DNA of 60,000 bases. It comes from Mesostigma viride. Taxonomy: Eukaryota; Streptophyta; Mesostigmatophyceae; Mesostigmatales; Mesostigmataceae. Positions 32,480-59,192 of this stretch are shown in pieces. Below the pieces are notes generated by a model. That model worked only from the letters and a program-made list of their open reading frames with translations. It did no database searches and was not told where the DNA came from. The position numbers and the translations under genes are program-made. The first letter of the stretch is position 1, and each line of letters starts with the position of its first letter. Location: positions 999,727 through 1,059,726 of the forward strand of contig RPFO01001598.1 in the NCBI GenBank assembly GCA_009746045.1, read 5' to 3'.

Positions 32480-34135
32480 TGTCAGACGGGGGTACATGGC
32501 TGACGGTGGAGCTCAGAACGTTTGCGTCTGAGCCCCAAATTCAGTCAGATCACTTGCATTCGATGCGCCTTTTTAAGATGCACTCGCCAGTATAATCGGT
32601 TACTTGGCTGAAACGCAGTATCTAAAAAGTTACGCACGTGACAAGATTCCAGCATTGACGACTCCGAAAGCTAAACGCGCTTTGGAAAAGGCCGGGCTTT
32701 CCGGCGGCTCCCAGCCCAACCCACTCGCCATCGTCCTTGCCCATGCAGCTGTCTGGGCCCGCAAACCCATCGCCATGCAGCAAACCCATCACCAAGCGCC
32801 TCGCCCGAGCCCAAGAAAACCTGAGCTACGATAAACACAAATGGCGACAGTACCCTAGACTACGCAAGCTTTTCTTTCAGCGGCTGGCTGAAACTGACCA
32901 ACGCAGAATGCGCCGAGGAGATATAGTCCAGTTCTTAGCACTACTAGACCGCAAGCTAAGAGGGCCCGTTGGGCCCATCCCCGTGGACAACCTGTAGTAG
33001 GAGTTCCTTGCCCTGCCAGAGCTCACCGATCGCCTCGCAATCGATCCTTTTCAGCTTCTTCCAGCGAAGTGAACGCGACGTCGTCGCTATAAGCTCCGCA
33101 ACCCATGCAGCCCGGCCAACTGGTGCAGCCGGCAGCCACATCGGCTCCCTCCCTCTGCAAGGATGACATCCGAGCAGTGCTGGAGGAGCACGTGACCTGG
33201 CCGTTGGCCGAGAAGCTGACCTCGCTGAACACGACGCTCACCACGGTGGAGGCCCGGGTCTCCAATGTGGAAGCCAAGGTCGCCCACAAGCTCTAACCTC
33301 AGCTCACGGCGCTGCAGACCGCGGCGCAGGCATCTGAGGCGCATGCTGCACTTGTCTCTCGCCTAAATCAGGTGGAGGGCAAGTGCGGCCTGCTCGATCG
33401 TTAAGAGGCTAGAATCCATCACCGCCCAAACCGACGCCCTGGCCGCGCATGCAGTTCGATCCCGGCCATTGCAGCGCAGACGTCCAGGCATCGCAGCCTA
33501 CTAGATAGCCTGGCCGGCACCCGGCCGGCAGATGATAGCCTCTCGCCGCACTCCTACGCGGACCTAGCTGCTGCGGTCAGCGACCGCCTCGACCACAGAC
33601 GCTATATCTCTACGAAACCCCAGGAGCTTCAGAGGACCTTCGCCATGCATGCAGGCAAAACAACGGGAGGCCACCGCGACCGCGCTCGCCGCGAATGCCG
33701 AGTGGTGCTGCGTCGTTTCCCCCAGAAGCCAGGTGAGATGTCAACCACCCTTCTTGCCGACGAGCTCAAGGACCAGCTTCTTACCCTCATGGCCCATGGG
33801 CCTGGTAGGTGAGGTAGAACTGCGCAAGTGCCACCGCCTTCCCCACTAGCTCACGGGACAAGGCGGCCCCCCCACCAGTCCTGCTCACCTTCCCCTCCCC
33901 TGAGGACAAGCAGCGGTTCCTTTCTCGTCGCAAGAGGTTGCATGCTCGACCTCACCTGGACGCTGGACGACGACCTGACCCCCGCTCAGCAGCATGCAGC
34001 AGCGACGCGACCTACAGGTGGCCTGAATAGCTCCGCCACAAGCAGGACCCCCAGAAGCCTAAGGTGATCGACTGGAGGGGCGGGGACCTGATGATCAACC
34101 ACAAGATGTGGACGCCCCCTGCGGGCTAGGCCTAG
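32480..34135 (+). pseudogene. LINE ORF1-like pseudogene, copy B
   Basis: It repeats the leader of copy A and then reads LTTPKAKRALEKAGLSGGSQ. A middle part (33105-33400) encodes a coiled-coil-like stretch (EEHVTWPLAEKLTSLNTTLT, then VEARVSNVEAKV), typical of LINE-1-type ORF1 trimerisation regions. The end (33885-34135) gives FLSRRKRL, LTWTLDDDLTPAQQ and WRGGDLMIN, matching the other three C-terminal copies. Frameshifts and stops are frequent. Confidence 0.7.
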
Positions 34136-34267
34136 CCCGGACTAGCTTGTAATCATTGGTAGTCACTGCCGCCATGGCAGCCATGCCTAGAATGTTTGCC
34201 TAGCCGAGCCCCCATACCTAGTCACGTGCACGTACCGCTAACGCACGGTACACAACCAGCCATAGCC

Positions 34268-34560
34268 CTAGCTTAGCCCTTGTACTTTCTGATTTGGCAC
34301 GCCGCAAAGGTGAAAACCATTTGCGTTGAGTGCCGGTCCGCGGAAAACGCGATCTGCAAATGAATCCAGGCCGGAATCGAACTGGGGACCTCTCGCACCA
34401 ACTTTTGCTGACTATAGGACGGACGTCTCCGGATCCTAGGGCATTGCCAACTGACACCTATACAGTCATCCGCAAAAGTTCTCCTTTCCGGGGAGTGATG
34501 CAAGCCTGTCGGATTTGGTACTAGATAAATCATTCGAGATCTGTGTGTGTAGGAGCCTTG
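34268..34560 (-). mobile_element. R3 tRNA-derived SINE candidate
   Basis: A unit of about 290 bp, roughly 90% identical by eye to 57565-57840. On the minus strand it contains a D-arm/box A-like GTCAGTTGGCAATGCC and a T-arm/box B GTTCGATTCC about 75 bp downstream, as in tRNA-derived RNA polymerase III promoters. The wide spacing and poorly pairing T stem argue against a functional tRNA. The 3' part includes GATCGCGTTTTCCGCGGACC, also found in the fragment at 4613-4710. Confidence 0.65.
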
Positions 34561-34573
34561 TACAGCCATGCTA

Positions 34574-34862
34574 GCGTCCTGGCTATGATCAGCTTACTTG
34601 CCCACGCTCCCAAGTGTTACATGATATGAAGTGATCGAGTTATGATATCAAAGAGACAACGATATGCTCACACGGGTCTTATTGCACCCACAGAACTTGC
34701 CGGATCGTCTATCGTGTCCGTTTGCTGCTGTGGCATGCCTCTGGCATGAAGGAGAAAGGGGATCTCTGCCCTTTCAAGTCCTGTTGTGCACACACAGGGA
34801 TTAAAAGCACTCCGGTGCTCCGTGACGTACTCCCCAACGGGAGCACGAGTTTAATTAATTAA
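34574..34862 (+). mobile_element. R2 SINE-like element with (TTAA)n tail
   Basis: It carries all R2 landmarks: GGCTATGATCAGCTTACTTG, CTTATTGCACCCACAG, GGCATGCCTCTGGCATG, GTGCACACACAGGGATTAAA, the GTGCTCCGTGAC..CTCCCCAACGGGAGCACGAG end and the tail TTTAATTAATTAA. About 35 extra bases lie between its 5' part and GATATGCTCAC, compared with the copy at 28262. Confidence 0.8.
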
Positions 34863-34955
34863 GACCCCAAGAAGCCCTAGGTGTTCTGGCGGGGCGGGGA
34901 CCTGATAGTCAACAACCAGCTGCATGTGGACACCCCCCACGGGCTAGACTAGCCA
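34863..34955 (+). pseudogene. LINE ORF1 C-terminal scrap
   Basis: DPKKP, then VFWRGGDLIVNNQLHVDT and a stop shortly after. It matches the end of ORF1 copy B and the 28745-28985 fragment. It begins immediately after the R2 tail, so the R2 element inserted into, or recombined with, this sequence. Confidence 0.65.
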
Positions 34956-35142
34956 TGTATAGTCACACCCATGCTCGGGCAATGCAACCTGGACATCGCC
35001 ATCAAATAGTGCAATATGCCGGCCAATGCAGGGTAGAACGTAGCCATGCGATTGCCCATAGCCTAACCAGTAGCCAAGTGGTCCATCGGCCAGCCTAGCA
35101 CTTGCTTGTTTGCTCACTTCTCCATAGCAATGCAATGCTCGC

Positions 35143-35290
35143 ATGGGACATATTGCACCCACAGGGGATGCCACGGATCGTTCAGTTCGACGGGTCCAAT
35201 TGATCTCCCTGTCGCATGCCTGTGGCGTGAGGGAAGATTGAGGGGGTTCTCTGCCCCCCTACCCGTTGTGCACACTCAGACAACATAACA
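35143..35290 (+). repeat. Diverged R2 copy without tail
   Basis: ATTGCACCCACAG, GGATCGTTCAG, GCATGCCTGTGGCGTGAGG, TTCTCTGCCCCC and GTTGTGCACACTCAGA follow the R2 order but end before the terminal hairpin. Confidence 0.6.
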
Positions 35291-35826
35291 ATATTCAGCT
35301 GCCCCGATCACCAAAAGCGAGAATACATAGCATGCCAAGAACTTGGACATACATGAAATCAAAGCCTGTATTAAAATATCAATTAAAAATGTCTGCTTGA
35401 AAGCTAACTGCTACCACTCATTATTACAAGTTCATGCGGGCACGTTGGCCAGCCATCCGCTGTCAAACAGGGAACCAGCTCGTAACCTTGCTGCTGCCTC
35501 CAGGCTATGGAAAAGGCCATGCTGCTAAAGTTTATCCTTTCCAAACTGCCACTGTCCCTAGTAAGAGGAAAAGCGCGCTACGCATGACTGTTAGCAGTTG
35601 AGAAATTCCCACTTCACCCTGGTGGTGTCTGTTGCTACATACGGACGCACTCTAAGAATCACGGCTGCTACACTCAACAGCCAGACGCACGTAGAGCAAG
35701 CCCCAGAAAGGCGCTAGATCCCAACACAGGGTCCCCTTGACACTACAGCTATCACCGGGCTGAAGGAATCCAGAGATGCAGTTGTTCGGTTTCATCAAGC
35801 AACAAGTGCAAGGCGGGAATTCAACC
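35291..35826. other. 3' flank of ClpR1
   Basis: No other gene seen. On the minus strand a TGTAA (plus TTACA at 35424-35428) about 400 bp after the ClpR1 stop could be its poly(A) signal. The stretch is otherwise ordinary mixed-composition DNA. Confidence 0.4.
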
Positions 35827-36879
35827 TCACGCCCTCCTCTCCACCACGCGAAGGCCCGCCTCCTTGTCCCACTGGGACGTGGACTTGGCCTTCTGGATGG
35901 CCTGCGTGTCCAGGATCTTGTCCGCAAACCCGTACTTGATGGCCATCGTGGGCGTCATGTAGAACGGGTTCTGCATCCACTTGTTCAGCTGCTCAGGCGA
36001 GTTGCCCGAGTGGAGCGAGAGCAGTTCCAGCAGGATCGAGTACTGGTCCATGATCTCGTTGCTCTTGATGACCATGTCGCTCGCCGTCTGCTGGCCCGAC
36101 CCTGGCATCGACGGCATCTGGAGCAGGGTGGTTGCGTGGGGCAGGCAGTAGCGCATGCCCTTCTTGCCGGCGGCCAGCAGGAGGGCCGACTGGCCCGCGC
36201 ACACGCCGATGTTGACGGTGTAGACTGGGTTCGACACCTGCCGCATGGCGTCGTAGATGGCCGTGCCTTCCGTTTCGAAGCCCACCGTCTCGCCGTCCGC
36301 CCGCGTCGTTCCTGTAGAATTGATGTACATGTAGATTGGCTTGCGCGGGTCCTTGTATTGCAAGTAAATCAGCTCTGCGCAGATTAATTCCGTTACCGCG
36401 GGTACCAGGGGCATGCCCAAGAACACGATGCGGCTGTCCAGGAGCAGAGAGGGCAAATCGGGAGGGGGAGTTTTGGCACGGTGTTCATCGTATCCACCAT
36501 ATTCGACCTGGGCCGGGGATGCCGCCCCCATCCTTGTCGGTGAGCTTCTGGACTCTGGCGGAGGGAACCATGGAGGGCCAGTGTATGTCAGCTGCTTCGG
36601 AGAGGGATCCGCTTCTGAAGCAGGCGGCTGGGGCAGATACACCCCCCTCATAGCCTCAAGCATGTCCTCATCGCTTAGCCGACGAGCAGAAACGGCGAAC
36701 CGTGACCCGTTCGGCTTTCCACTGGACAATTTTGCACGGGTACATCCTAGGCCCTGTCCACGGAAGGACGACCGAATTTCCACCTTGTTGCTCCGAGCAC
36801 GCGCGGAGCCCGTGCCCAGAGATGCCGAAACTCTAGCGGTCCCTACACACGCCAACGAGGCGTGAAGGGAGGAGGCCAT
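35827..36879 (-). CDS. CLPR1: Plastid Clp protease core subunit ClpR1, intronless
   Basis: One uninterrupted 350-residue frame. The first 60-65 residues are Ser/Ala/Arg/Gly-rich with few acids, a likely chloroplast transit peptide. The ClpP fold follows from about residue 138 (PPPDLPSLLLDSRIVFLGMP, YMYINSTGTTRADGETVG, GSGQQTASDMVIKSNEIM). The catalytic serine position is glycine (GVCAG-229-QSALLLAAG) and the catalytic histidine position is glutamine (TLLQ-254-MP), so it is a ClpR and not an active ClpP. The INSTGTTR-DGETVG block and a C-terminal WDKEAGLRVV are features I associate with ClpR1 rather than R2, R3 or R4. In plastids ClpR1 joins ClpP1 and other R subunits in one heptameric ring of the ATP-dependent protease. 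It is the only multi-hundred-codon gene here without introns, and it is divergent from UFD2. Confidence 0.9.
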   Translation of the reverse strand: MASSLHASLACVGTARVSASLGTGSARARSNKVEIRSSFRGQGLGCTRAKLSSGKPNGSRFAVSARRLSDEDMLEAMRGVYLPQPPASEADPSPKQLTYTGPPWFPPPESRSSPTRMGAASPAQVEYGGYDEHRAKTPPPDLPSLLLDSRIVFLGMPLVPAVTELICAELIYLQYKDPRKPIYMYINSTGTTRADGETVGFETEGTAIYDAMRQVSNPVYTVNIGVCAGQSALLLAAGKKGMRYCLPHATTLLQMPSMPGSGQQTASDMVIKSNEIMDQYSILLELLSLHSGNSPEQLNKWMQNPFYMTPTMAIKYGFADKILDTQAIQKAKSTSQWDKEAGLRVVERRA

Positions 36880-37671
36880 GGCTTCCCGGCGTTCTCAGCG
36901 CGGAAAATGGCTTCTGGCTGCGGCCTCTCCGCCCCAACTCAAGGTTAGAAAAACGACAGGGCCGTGCATATAGAACTCGCCACGACCACGGTGTACCGGT
37001 ACTGGGTAGGTACAGCCTAGGGAAAGCTCGCCGTGATGCTTGCATGGCCGCGCCGGGGAGTCGGTCAGTCATGCCGGGGAGGAGCTGTGTTTCTACTACA
37101 ACAAAGTGCCACAGCCGTTCAGTTAATGAGTGTAAACCATTGGAAAGTAGGTTCCGGAAAGTGAACTGACCGAGCATGATCAGGCACAGGCTCGGGCACA
37201 ACACAATGAAGACATCGCAGTGCCGTAAGCGGAACCGCCCACACAATGAAGACATCGCAAGGCCCCGCTCCCAACCAGCTGCCCATGCCCCAAGGCAAAA
37301 ATGCGCCGGCCAGGAATCTTCTACCAGGGAGCATCAAGCTTCAGCGACAATCGGCGATCAACGCACCAAGGGAGCTGCCGAATCGCTGCGCAAATACATA
37401 ACAACAGTACTGTTGTGCTGCCTTCCAGCCTTGTGCCAGCATCCAGGAAAACGATGCGACCTTGCCTGAAAGTGCGCGGTGTCGCCTGTGATTTCAACTG
37501 ATTTGTCAAGCCAGGCACTCGCTTCTGGTGCGTGGGAACTGGGAACGTGCGCACTACTGTCGCCATCACGCGGGGGAGCCATCAGCACGGTGCACGAGGC
37601 CGCGAAATTAAGCTGTTCCTAAATGGGTTCGTGAATTGTTTTTGACGGTTTAAGTTTCGCCCGCTGGAAGA
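36880..37671. promoter_or_regulatory. Divergent intergenic region between ClpR1 and UFD2
   Basis: This 792 bp stretch must hold both 5' UTRs and promoters. I see no convincing TATA box. A short direct repeat (about 37204-37227 and 37241-37264) shares ACACAATGAAGACATCGCA and follows CGGGCAC- or CCGCCC-type sequence. Its role is unknown. Confidence 0.5.
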
Positions 37672-54510
<16,839 letters not shown>

Positions 54511-54684
54511 GTGGTCAGGTGGTTTGCGTGGACACCGAGATGGCACTAGGACTGCATTTGCTACTGCGATCTGGCACAGCAAGGAAAGTTTCCATTTTCT
54601 GTTGGAACAGCAGGAAAGAGCGATGATCGTGATAGCTTGGTGGAGGTACTGCCCTTTCGTCTGTAGATCATTATTAACATGTGA

Positions 54685-54689
54685 TGTAA
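54685..54689 (+). terminator. TGTAA polyadenylation signal candidate for UFD2
   Basis: TGTAA lies 175 bp after the UFD2 stop codon (54508-54510), a plausible green-algal poly(A) signal. Confidence 0.45.
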
Positions 54690-55216
54690 TTAGTTCATAT
54701 CACGGGACCGCGTGACACAGTTACGTGTAAATTAATTCATGAATTGATGGCGCGGGCCGGCGGCCCGCCCGGTGTTGTATGTCGATCAATCTGAATCAAG
54801 TATACGTCAAAGCATGATCCAGGATCGGCATGCATTCACCGGGAGTGGAAATGTGGAACTGACGGAAATTAGAGCGCCGTAGACCTGTACGCCACTAGCT
54901 ACATATCGGCCCAGCCCAGCCGAGCGCAGTGGCCCGCTCTTATCTGACGCGTGCACTATCATGTTGACCTAGTGCGTTGGTCAACCTTACTAGCTGATCA
55001 ATCACTACTAACCAACATTAGATCTAGGTTGTTTTCGCGATTGAATATATAGTAGTATTGGTTATTAGGCTGTTTTACTTCCTTCTGCTGTGTGGATCGC
55101 GCGCGTCCCATGCCGGCTGTAGTTACTTTGTCATGGTATCTCTTGTTAGCGTTGGCTTAATTAATTGGGGTGCCTTAACTCTGATGTAAGTAATTATATC
55201 GGCTGGGGCAGCTAGA
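54690..55216. other. Repeat-derived flank, no gene seen
   Basis: A GACCGCGTGACACAGTTACGTG string near 54707 followed by AATTAATTCATGAATT resembles a decayed R4 3' end plus tail. The rest is A/T-rich with no open frame of note. Confidence 0.45.
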
Positions 55217-55330
55217 TAGAGTTAGTAAGTACTTGCGTGTCATGCGCATGGGCATGCCGCGGAGTACTCTACGCTAATCTCATTAGAAAATAATTACACG
55301 ACAGTTACAAATATCGTATGCATCATGCCT
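55217..55330 (+). repeat. Left arm of a 2 kb inverted repeat pair
   Basis: AGTAAGTA.TTGCGTGTCATG, GCGCATGGGCATGCC, CGGAGTACT, CTACGCTAATC, AATAATTACACGA, AGTTACAAATATCGT and GCATCATGCC occur here and, in the same order on the minus strand, at 57140-57253. Identity is about 90% by eye. The pair encloses the minus-strand LINE fragment and an R2 element. Confidence 0.85.
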
Positions 55331-55473
55331 CGATTACATTAAATTATAACATGACTCTGTTGGGAGATCATGTAGCACATATTCCCGTGGATGGATGGAG
55401 GGGGGGCAAAGCCGTGAAGCCGAACCAATCTAACTCTAAGCTCATCTAATCTGGAAAACCCTACCTAGTCTAC

Positions 55474-56560
55474 TCAGCAAAGCGCCCCTTCCGCTTGGGG
55501 GGAGGGGGCTTGCATGCCCACAGGGGCGGGCGTATGAGCCTGGACAATGGTCTTCCACCTCCTCTTGTCCTGCATAGCAGTCCAAGCAAGAGAGAGGGAG
55601 TGAATGCGATTTTCAAACTGCGCTGGGACCACTAGGTCAGCCATCAACTGCTGTGGGTAGGTCATGACATGTTTGCCTACCTTCTTAGGAATGTCCTTGG
55701 GGCCAGGCCAGGTCAGGATATGCCCTCCTGGCTGGCCAAGCCGCTGTGGGCCGGCCAGACCGAGGGCGGTGTCTACCTGGCTGGTGCGAGCAAGATGTCC
55801 TACGAATGCTATCCTACGCTGTATAATCTCGTCCGAAATGCGAGGCATGCCCTGGTACAAAGATTCTATAGATGCCTATGCGTGGAAAACCCGACATTCA
55901 GGGCCTGACGGAGCATCCTGGTCACCGTGCCGTTTAGCTTGGCCGCCAGCGTGTCCGTGAGCGTCCATGCCTCGGCGCCATATACGTGAGCACCGTGAGG
56001 ACCAGTACCTTGAGGAGCATGCGCTAGCTTGCGGTGCTCGCCGAGGACCTTCGAGTGCCAGTAGGTTTTCAGCGAACGATGCCGAGCCCAGGCCAGGCCG
56101 ATGCGGGTGTCCACATCGGCGGCGGTGTCAGGAAGCATGCTTCCCAGCAGTTTAAAGCGATCACGAAACGGGACCTCCGTCCCGTCTAGCAGCCGTGGTA
56201 GCGGCGGGCGACTGGAAGCCCCAATCACCATAGCCTCACTTTTGACGCTAATCTCGACCCCACCGCTCGCGCCTCCAAGCCCAGACAGTCCAGCCAGGTC
56301 TGATCGAGGTCTGAATGTGCTCGGGGCGCCGGCTCGATGAGGGTGGTATAATCCGCATAAATCAGGTCGGATCGACAGGCGGTAGCCGCCAGGGCCACCG
56401 CCGCCAGATTCGCGATTGTTAACGCCGGGGATGTCCAAGCCGGGAGTCGAATCCCCTTACGAGCAGTAAAGCGTGCACGTGCCTGGCGCATGACGTGATC
56501 CACGACAATAATGAACAGGTATGGGGACAGGACACAACTTTGCCACACCCCGTGATATGA
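55474..56560 (-). pseudogene. LINE reverse transcriptase, C-terminal half, frameshifted
   Basis: On the minus strand the blocks run in order: VWQSCVLSPYLFIIVVDHVM (RT domain 4 region), LIYADYTTLIEP (catalytic box, 56348-56359), EISVKSEAMVIG, FKLLGSMLPDTAADVDTRIG, YGAEAWTLTD, MLRQALNVG, then MYQGMPRISDEIIQRRIAF, VGHLART and GKHVMTYPQQLMADL. The catalytic YADD is YADY, so the second catalytic aspartate is lost. At least two frame changes occur (near 56230 and 55866). The upstream end is cut by an R2 element in the opposite orientation at 56570. Confidence 0.88.
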
Positions 56561-56569
56561 AGGGGGATG

Positions 56570-56755
56570 GGTTACATTGCACCCACAGATCTTGCCGGAT
56601 CGTTTACCGCGTCCGATTGCAGCTGTGGCATGCCTCTGGCATGAAGGAGAAAGGGGCCTCTCTGCCCTTTCTTCCTGTTGTGCACACACAGGGATTAAAA
56701 GCACTTCGGTGCTCCGTGACTCCCGAATGGGAGCACGAGTTTAATTAATTAATTA
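56570..56755 (+). mobile_element. R2 SINE-like element inserted in minus-strand LINE
   Basis: It has TTGCACCCACAGATCTTGCC, GCAGCTGTGGCATGCCTCTG, GAGAAAGGGG, GTGCACACACAGGGATTAAA, GTGCTCCGTGACTCCC, GGGAGCACGAG and an (AATT)n tail to 56755. It is opposite in orientation to the LINE it interrupts, which confirms R2 moves on its own. Confidence 0.85.
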
Positions 56756-57139
56756 CAGACAAACCAGGAGGCTGCCCGGGTGTGAGCCCGTACGTAGACC
56801 TCGTCTAGGGTAGCACATGCATGTCCATGCCGAGTCTATCACGGAAAGTTCTGGTCCACCGTCGGGTGCATGGCCGGGCCCTGCGCCGCGCGCGCGGCCT
56901 GGGGCACTCCACCTGTGAGTGAGGACATAACGCCTAGGCTGGGCGGGCTTGCATGGTGCCAGCTAGTCTATCTGATGACGTATACTTGATCTGTGCGGGC
57001 CAGGTGCCCGGCTAGGCCCAGGCGCCTGTGCCTAAGAATGTGGGAAACATAGGGCAAATCAGCGTGTCACGTTTGCGTGCAACTATCTCATGCATCACTA
57101 TATATATATATTAAAACTTGTGACTACATATGGTTGGGG
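56756..57139. other. No feature recognised
   Basis: Mixed-composition DNA between the R2 tail and the right arm of the inverted repeat. A short TATATATATA run lies at about 57101. No open frame with protein character. Confidence 0.5.
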
Positions 57140-57253
57140 CATGATGCAGACGATATTTGTAACTTTCGTGTAATTATTTTCCTAATGGGATTAGCGTAGT
57201 AGTACTCCGTGGCATGCCCATGCGCATGCATGACACGCAATTACTTACTTACT
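57140..57253 (-). repeat. Right arm of the 2 kb inverted repeat pair
   Basis: The reverse complement matches 55217-55330 block by block. The arm ends at ATTACTTACT. No target duplication is visible outside the two arms. Confidence 0.85.
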
Positions 57254-57564
57254 GCCACATCCGTGTGTACGTGCAGGGGGAACGCCGGAAAGACGTCGTC
57301 AGCAGTACGGACCTAGCTGGGCTTGGGACCCTTCATAGATCGAAATGGCGGATGATCTCAGCATTATGTACGATGGGACACGAAACAGGTGGAGGACCAC
57401 CCATACGGCTCCCGCGGCTTTCACGTCTTTCCTCTCAAACAACTACCCTAGTCCCTTGCCCTCTGTCCTTCCACACGCAGCGTTGGATCGCCATGCGTCC
57501 AGGCGTAGTCTCCTTGATAGTTGTCTCCTGTATTAGATATAGTTGTCTCACTTCATAGGGCGTC
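57254..57564. other. No feature recognised
   Basis: This lies between the inverted repeat arm and an R3 element. Short open frames on both strands lack family character. Confidence 0.4.
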
Positions 57565-57840
57565 CCATGTATTCTGATTTGGCAAGCCGCAAAGGTGAAA
57601 ACCATTTGCGTTGAGTGCCGGTCCACGGAAAACGCGATCTGCAAATTAATGAATCCGACCGGAATCGAACTGGGGACCTCTCGCACCAACTTTTGCTGAC
57701 TATAGGAAGGACGTCTTCGGATCCTTTAAGGCATCGCCAACTTACACCTACAGTCACCCTTAAAAGTTCTCCTTTCCGGGGAGTGATGCAAGCCTTTCGG
57801 ATTTGGTACTAGATAAATCATTCGAGATCTGTGTGTAGGA
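57565..57840 (-). mobile_element. R3 tRNA-derived SINE candidate, second copy
   Basis: Close copy of 34268-34560. On the minus strand the box A-like GTAAGTTGGCGATGCC and box B GTTCGATTCC are both present, separated by about 75 bp. A 4 bp AATT/TTAA expansion in GCAAATTAATGAATCC distinguishes it from the other copy. Confidence 0.65.
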
Positions 57841-57849
57841 GTACTACAC

Positions 57850-58470
57850 ACGTGCATGTCCCATGTATAACCGTATCGAATCAGTGCCTTGTTGGTGTAA
57901 GTAATCCACGAAGATCGATCAATAGCAATGATAAGAGGCTGCCAGGACAGGGGGCCAGGCGGCCCACTTCCTCCATCAGGCGGCACGCAGTCATGGTGAC
58001 CATAATTCACAATTGCGACCAACCGACGGAAGCCCATCTGGGACTCACCTAGGTGGGAATCGAGGCTGGCACGGTGCGGCTCAGCAAGAGACGCATGAAG
58101 ACTTTCAGCACGCAGCTTAATTGGAAACAGACGCCGCAGTAGTAGCCAGTAATAATCCGCGGCGGACCCCTTGCCCTTGTAGAGCATGACCCGGACAGCG
58201 GTCCAACAATACATCGGCGTTGGGATCGAGGCCATCTCGTAGAATCCTGTTGCAAACGCCCCGGAGGAAAGGCTCAAAGCTCCGGTGAAAATTTGTCCAC
58301 TCCTGCATGGATGGCAGCATCGTTGCGGAGGGTGGAGATGGCAGCAGCCCATTCCACGGGGGTCCACTGACTCCACTCGTCGTAGTCGGGGCCGTCCACC
58401 AGGGGGCCGGAGAGTGGTGGGACCAAGTATTCCGTTTCGGGCCAGTGGGCGCATGCAGGCGGGGGCTCAA
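57850..58470 (-). pseudogene. LINE reverse transcriptase, N-terminal half, frameshifted
   Basis: Minus-strand blocks include EWAAAISTLRNDAAIHAGVD, a frame change to ILRDGLDPNADVLLDRCPG, then DYYWLLLRRLFPIKLRAESL and SHLGESQMGFRRLVAIVNYG, followed by LSWQPLIIAIDRSSWITYTN. The QxGFRR block and the following I.A.D stretch are RT domains 1-3 of non-LTR elements. It precedes 55474-56560 in the minus-strand direction and is probably the same dead LINE, separated by the R3 insertion and the inverted repeat. Confidence 0.75.
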
Positions 58471-59192
58471 TGATAGGTCCGGCAGCTAGCCGCAGGGCGT
58501 GCGCAGCGGCAGCGGGGTCGAGCGAGGGAGGTGGTCCAGGATCCTTCGATAGTTTGGCCTGGGAGCTGAACCATTTGAATTAAGCTCGAGGCGTTCATTG
58601 GGGGTGCCGAGGATGTCAGCTAGTTGCGTTTCCCGGCGTCCGGAGAGACAGTCGAGAGACCGCCATGCCGCCGCGCTGGTCGGCGGCCGTGTGGCGTTTG
58701 ATCTCGGCGGCAAGTCTCCACCTCCTCCGCATGTGCGCGCGACAATATATGCCGCTCATGGCATTCCAGTGGGTACAGGTCCTCCCCGTGGCGGCGGGCC
58801 TGCACCGTGCACTGTCTAGCGCCAGCCGGGCGGCGACCGACCGCCCGAGCATATCGCGCACGTACAGCGGGCGGGCGCGGGGTTGCTCAGGGAGCCGGTT
58901 GACAGCCAAGATCCACGGATCGCATGAACAGTTAGGCCGGGGTCGGTGGCGTGAGATCCAGGCGGCCAGCGTTCGGCATCACCTGAGGTAGTGCATTAAA
59001 CTTTGAGGTTGCGTAGCCACGAAGGTAGACCCAGTGATAGAGGATAGTTGACTTGTGGTCTTTGATTCTCAGTTTCTCTCGCCTTGCCATCTCAAGGGTG
59101 AACCCTCCTGGCGCTTACGTCACCATTCCTTTCGATTCAATCGGGTAAGTTGAAGCCAGGTTATTCTGACGTACGCCTTGCACATACCTGGT
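58471..59192 (-). other. Probable upstream LINE sequence
   Basis: Minus-strand frames such as ERLELNSNGSAPRPNYRRIL and a long Arg/Ala-rich frame (58616-58909) would lie between endonuclease and RT of a LINE, but no signature motif is visible. From about 58990 to 59192 I see nothing. Confidence 0.35.

Noticed and set aside
34360-34470. tRNA gene on the minus strand
   Set aside because: Box A and B strings exist but lie about 75 bp apart, the T stem pairs poorly, and the sequence is part of a repeated 290 bp element.
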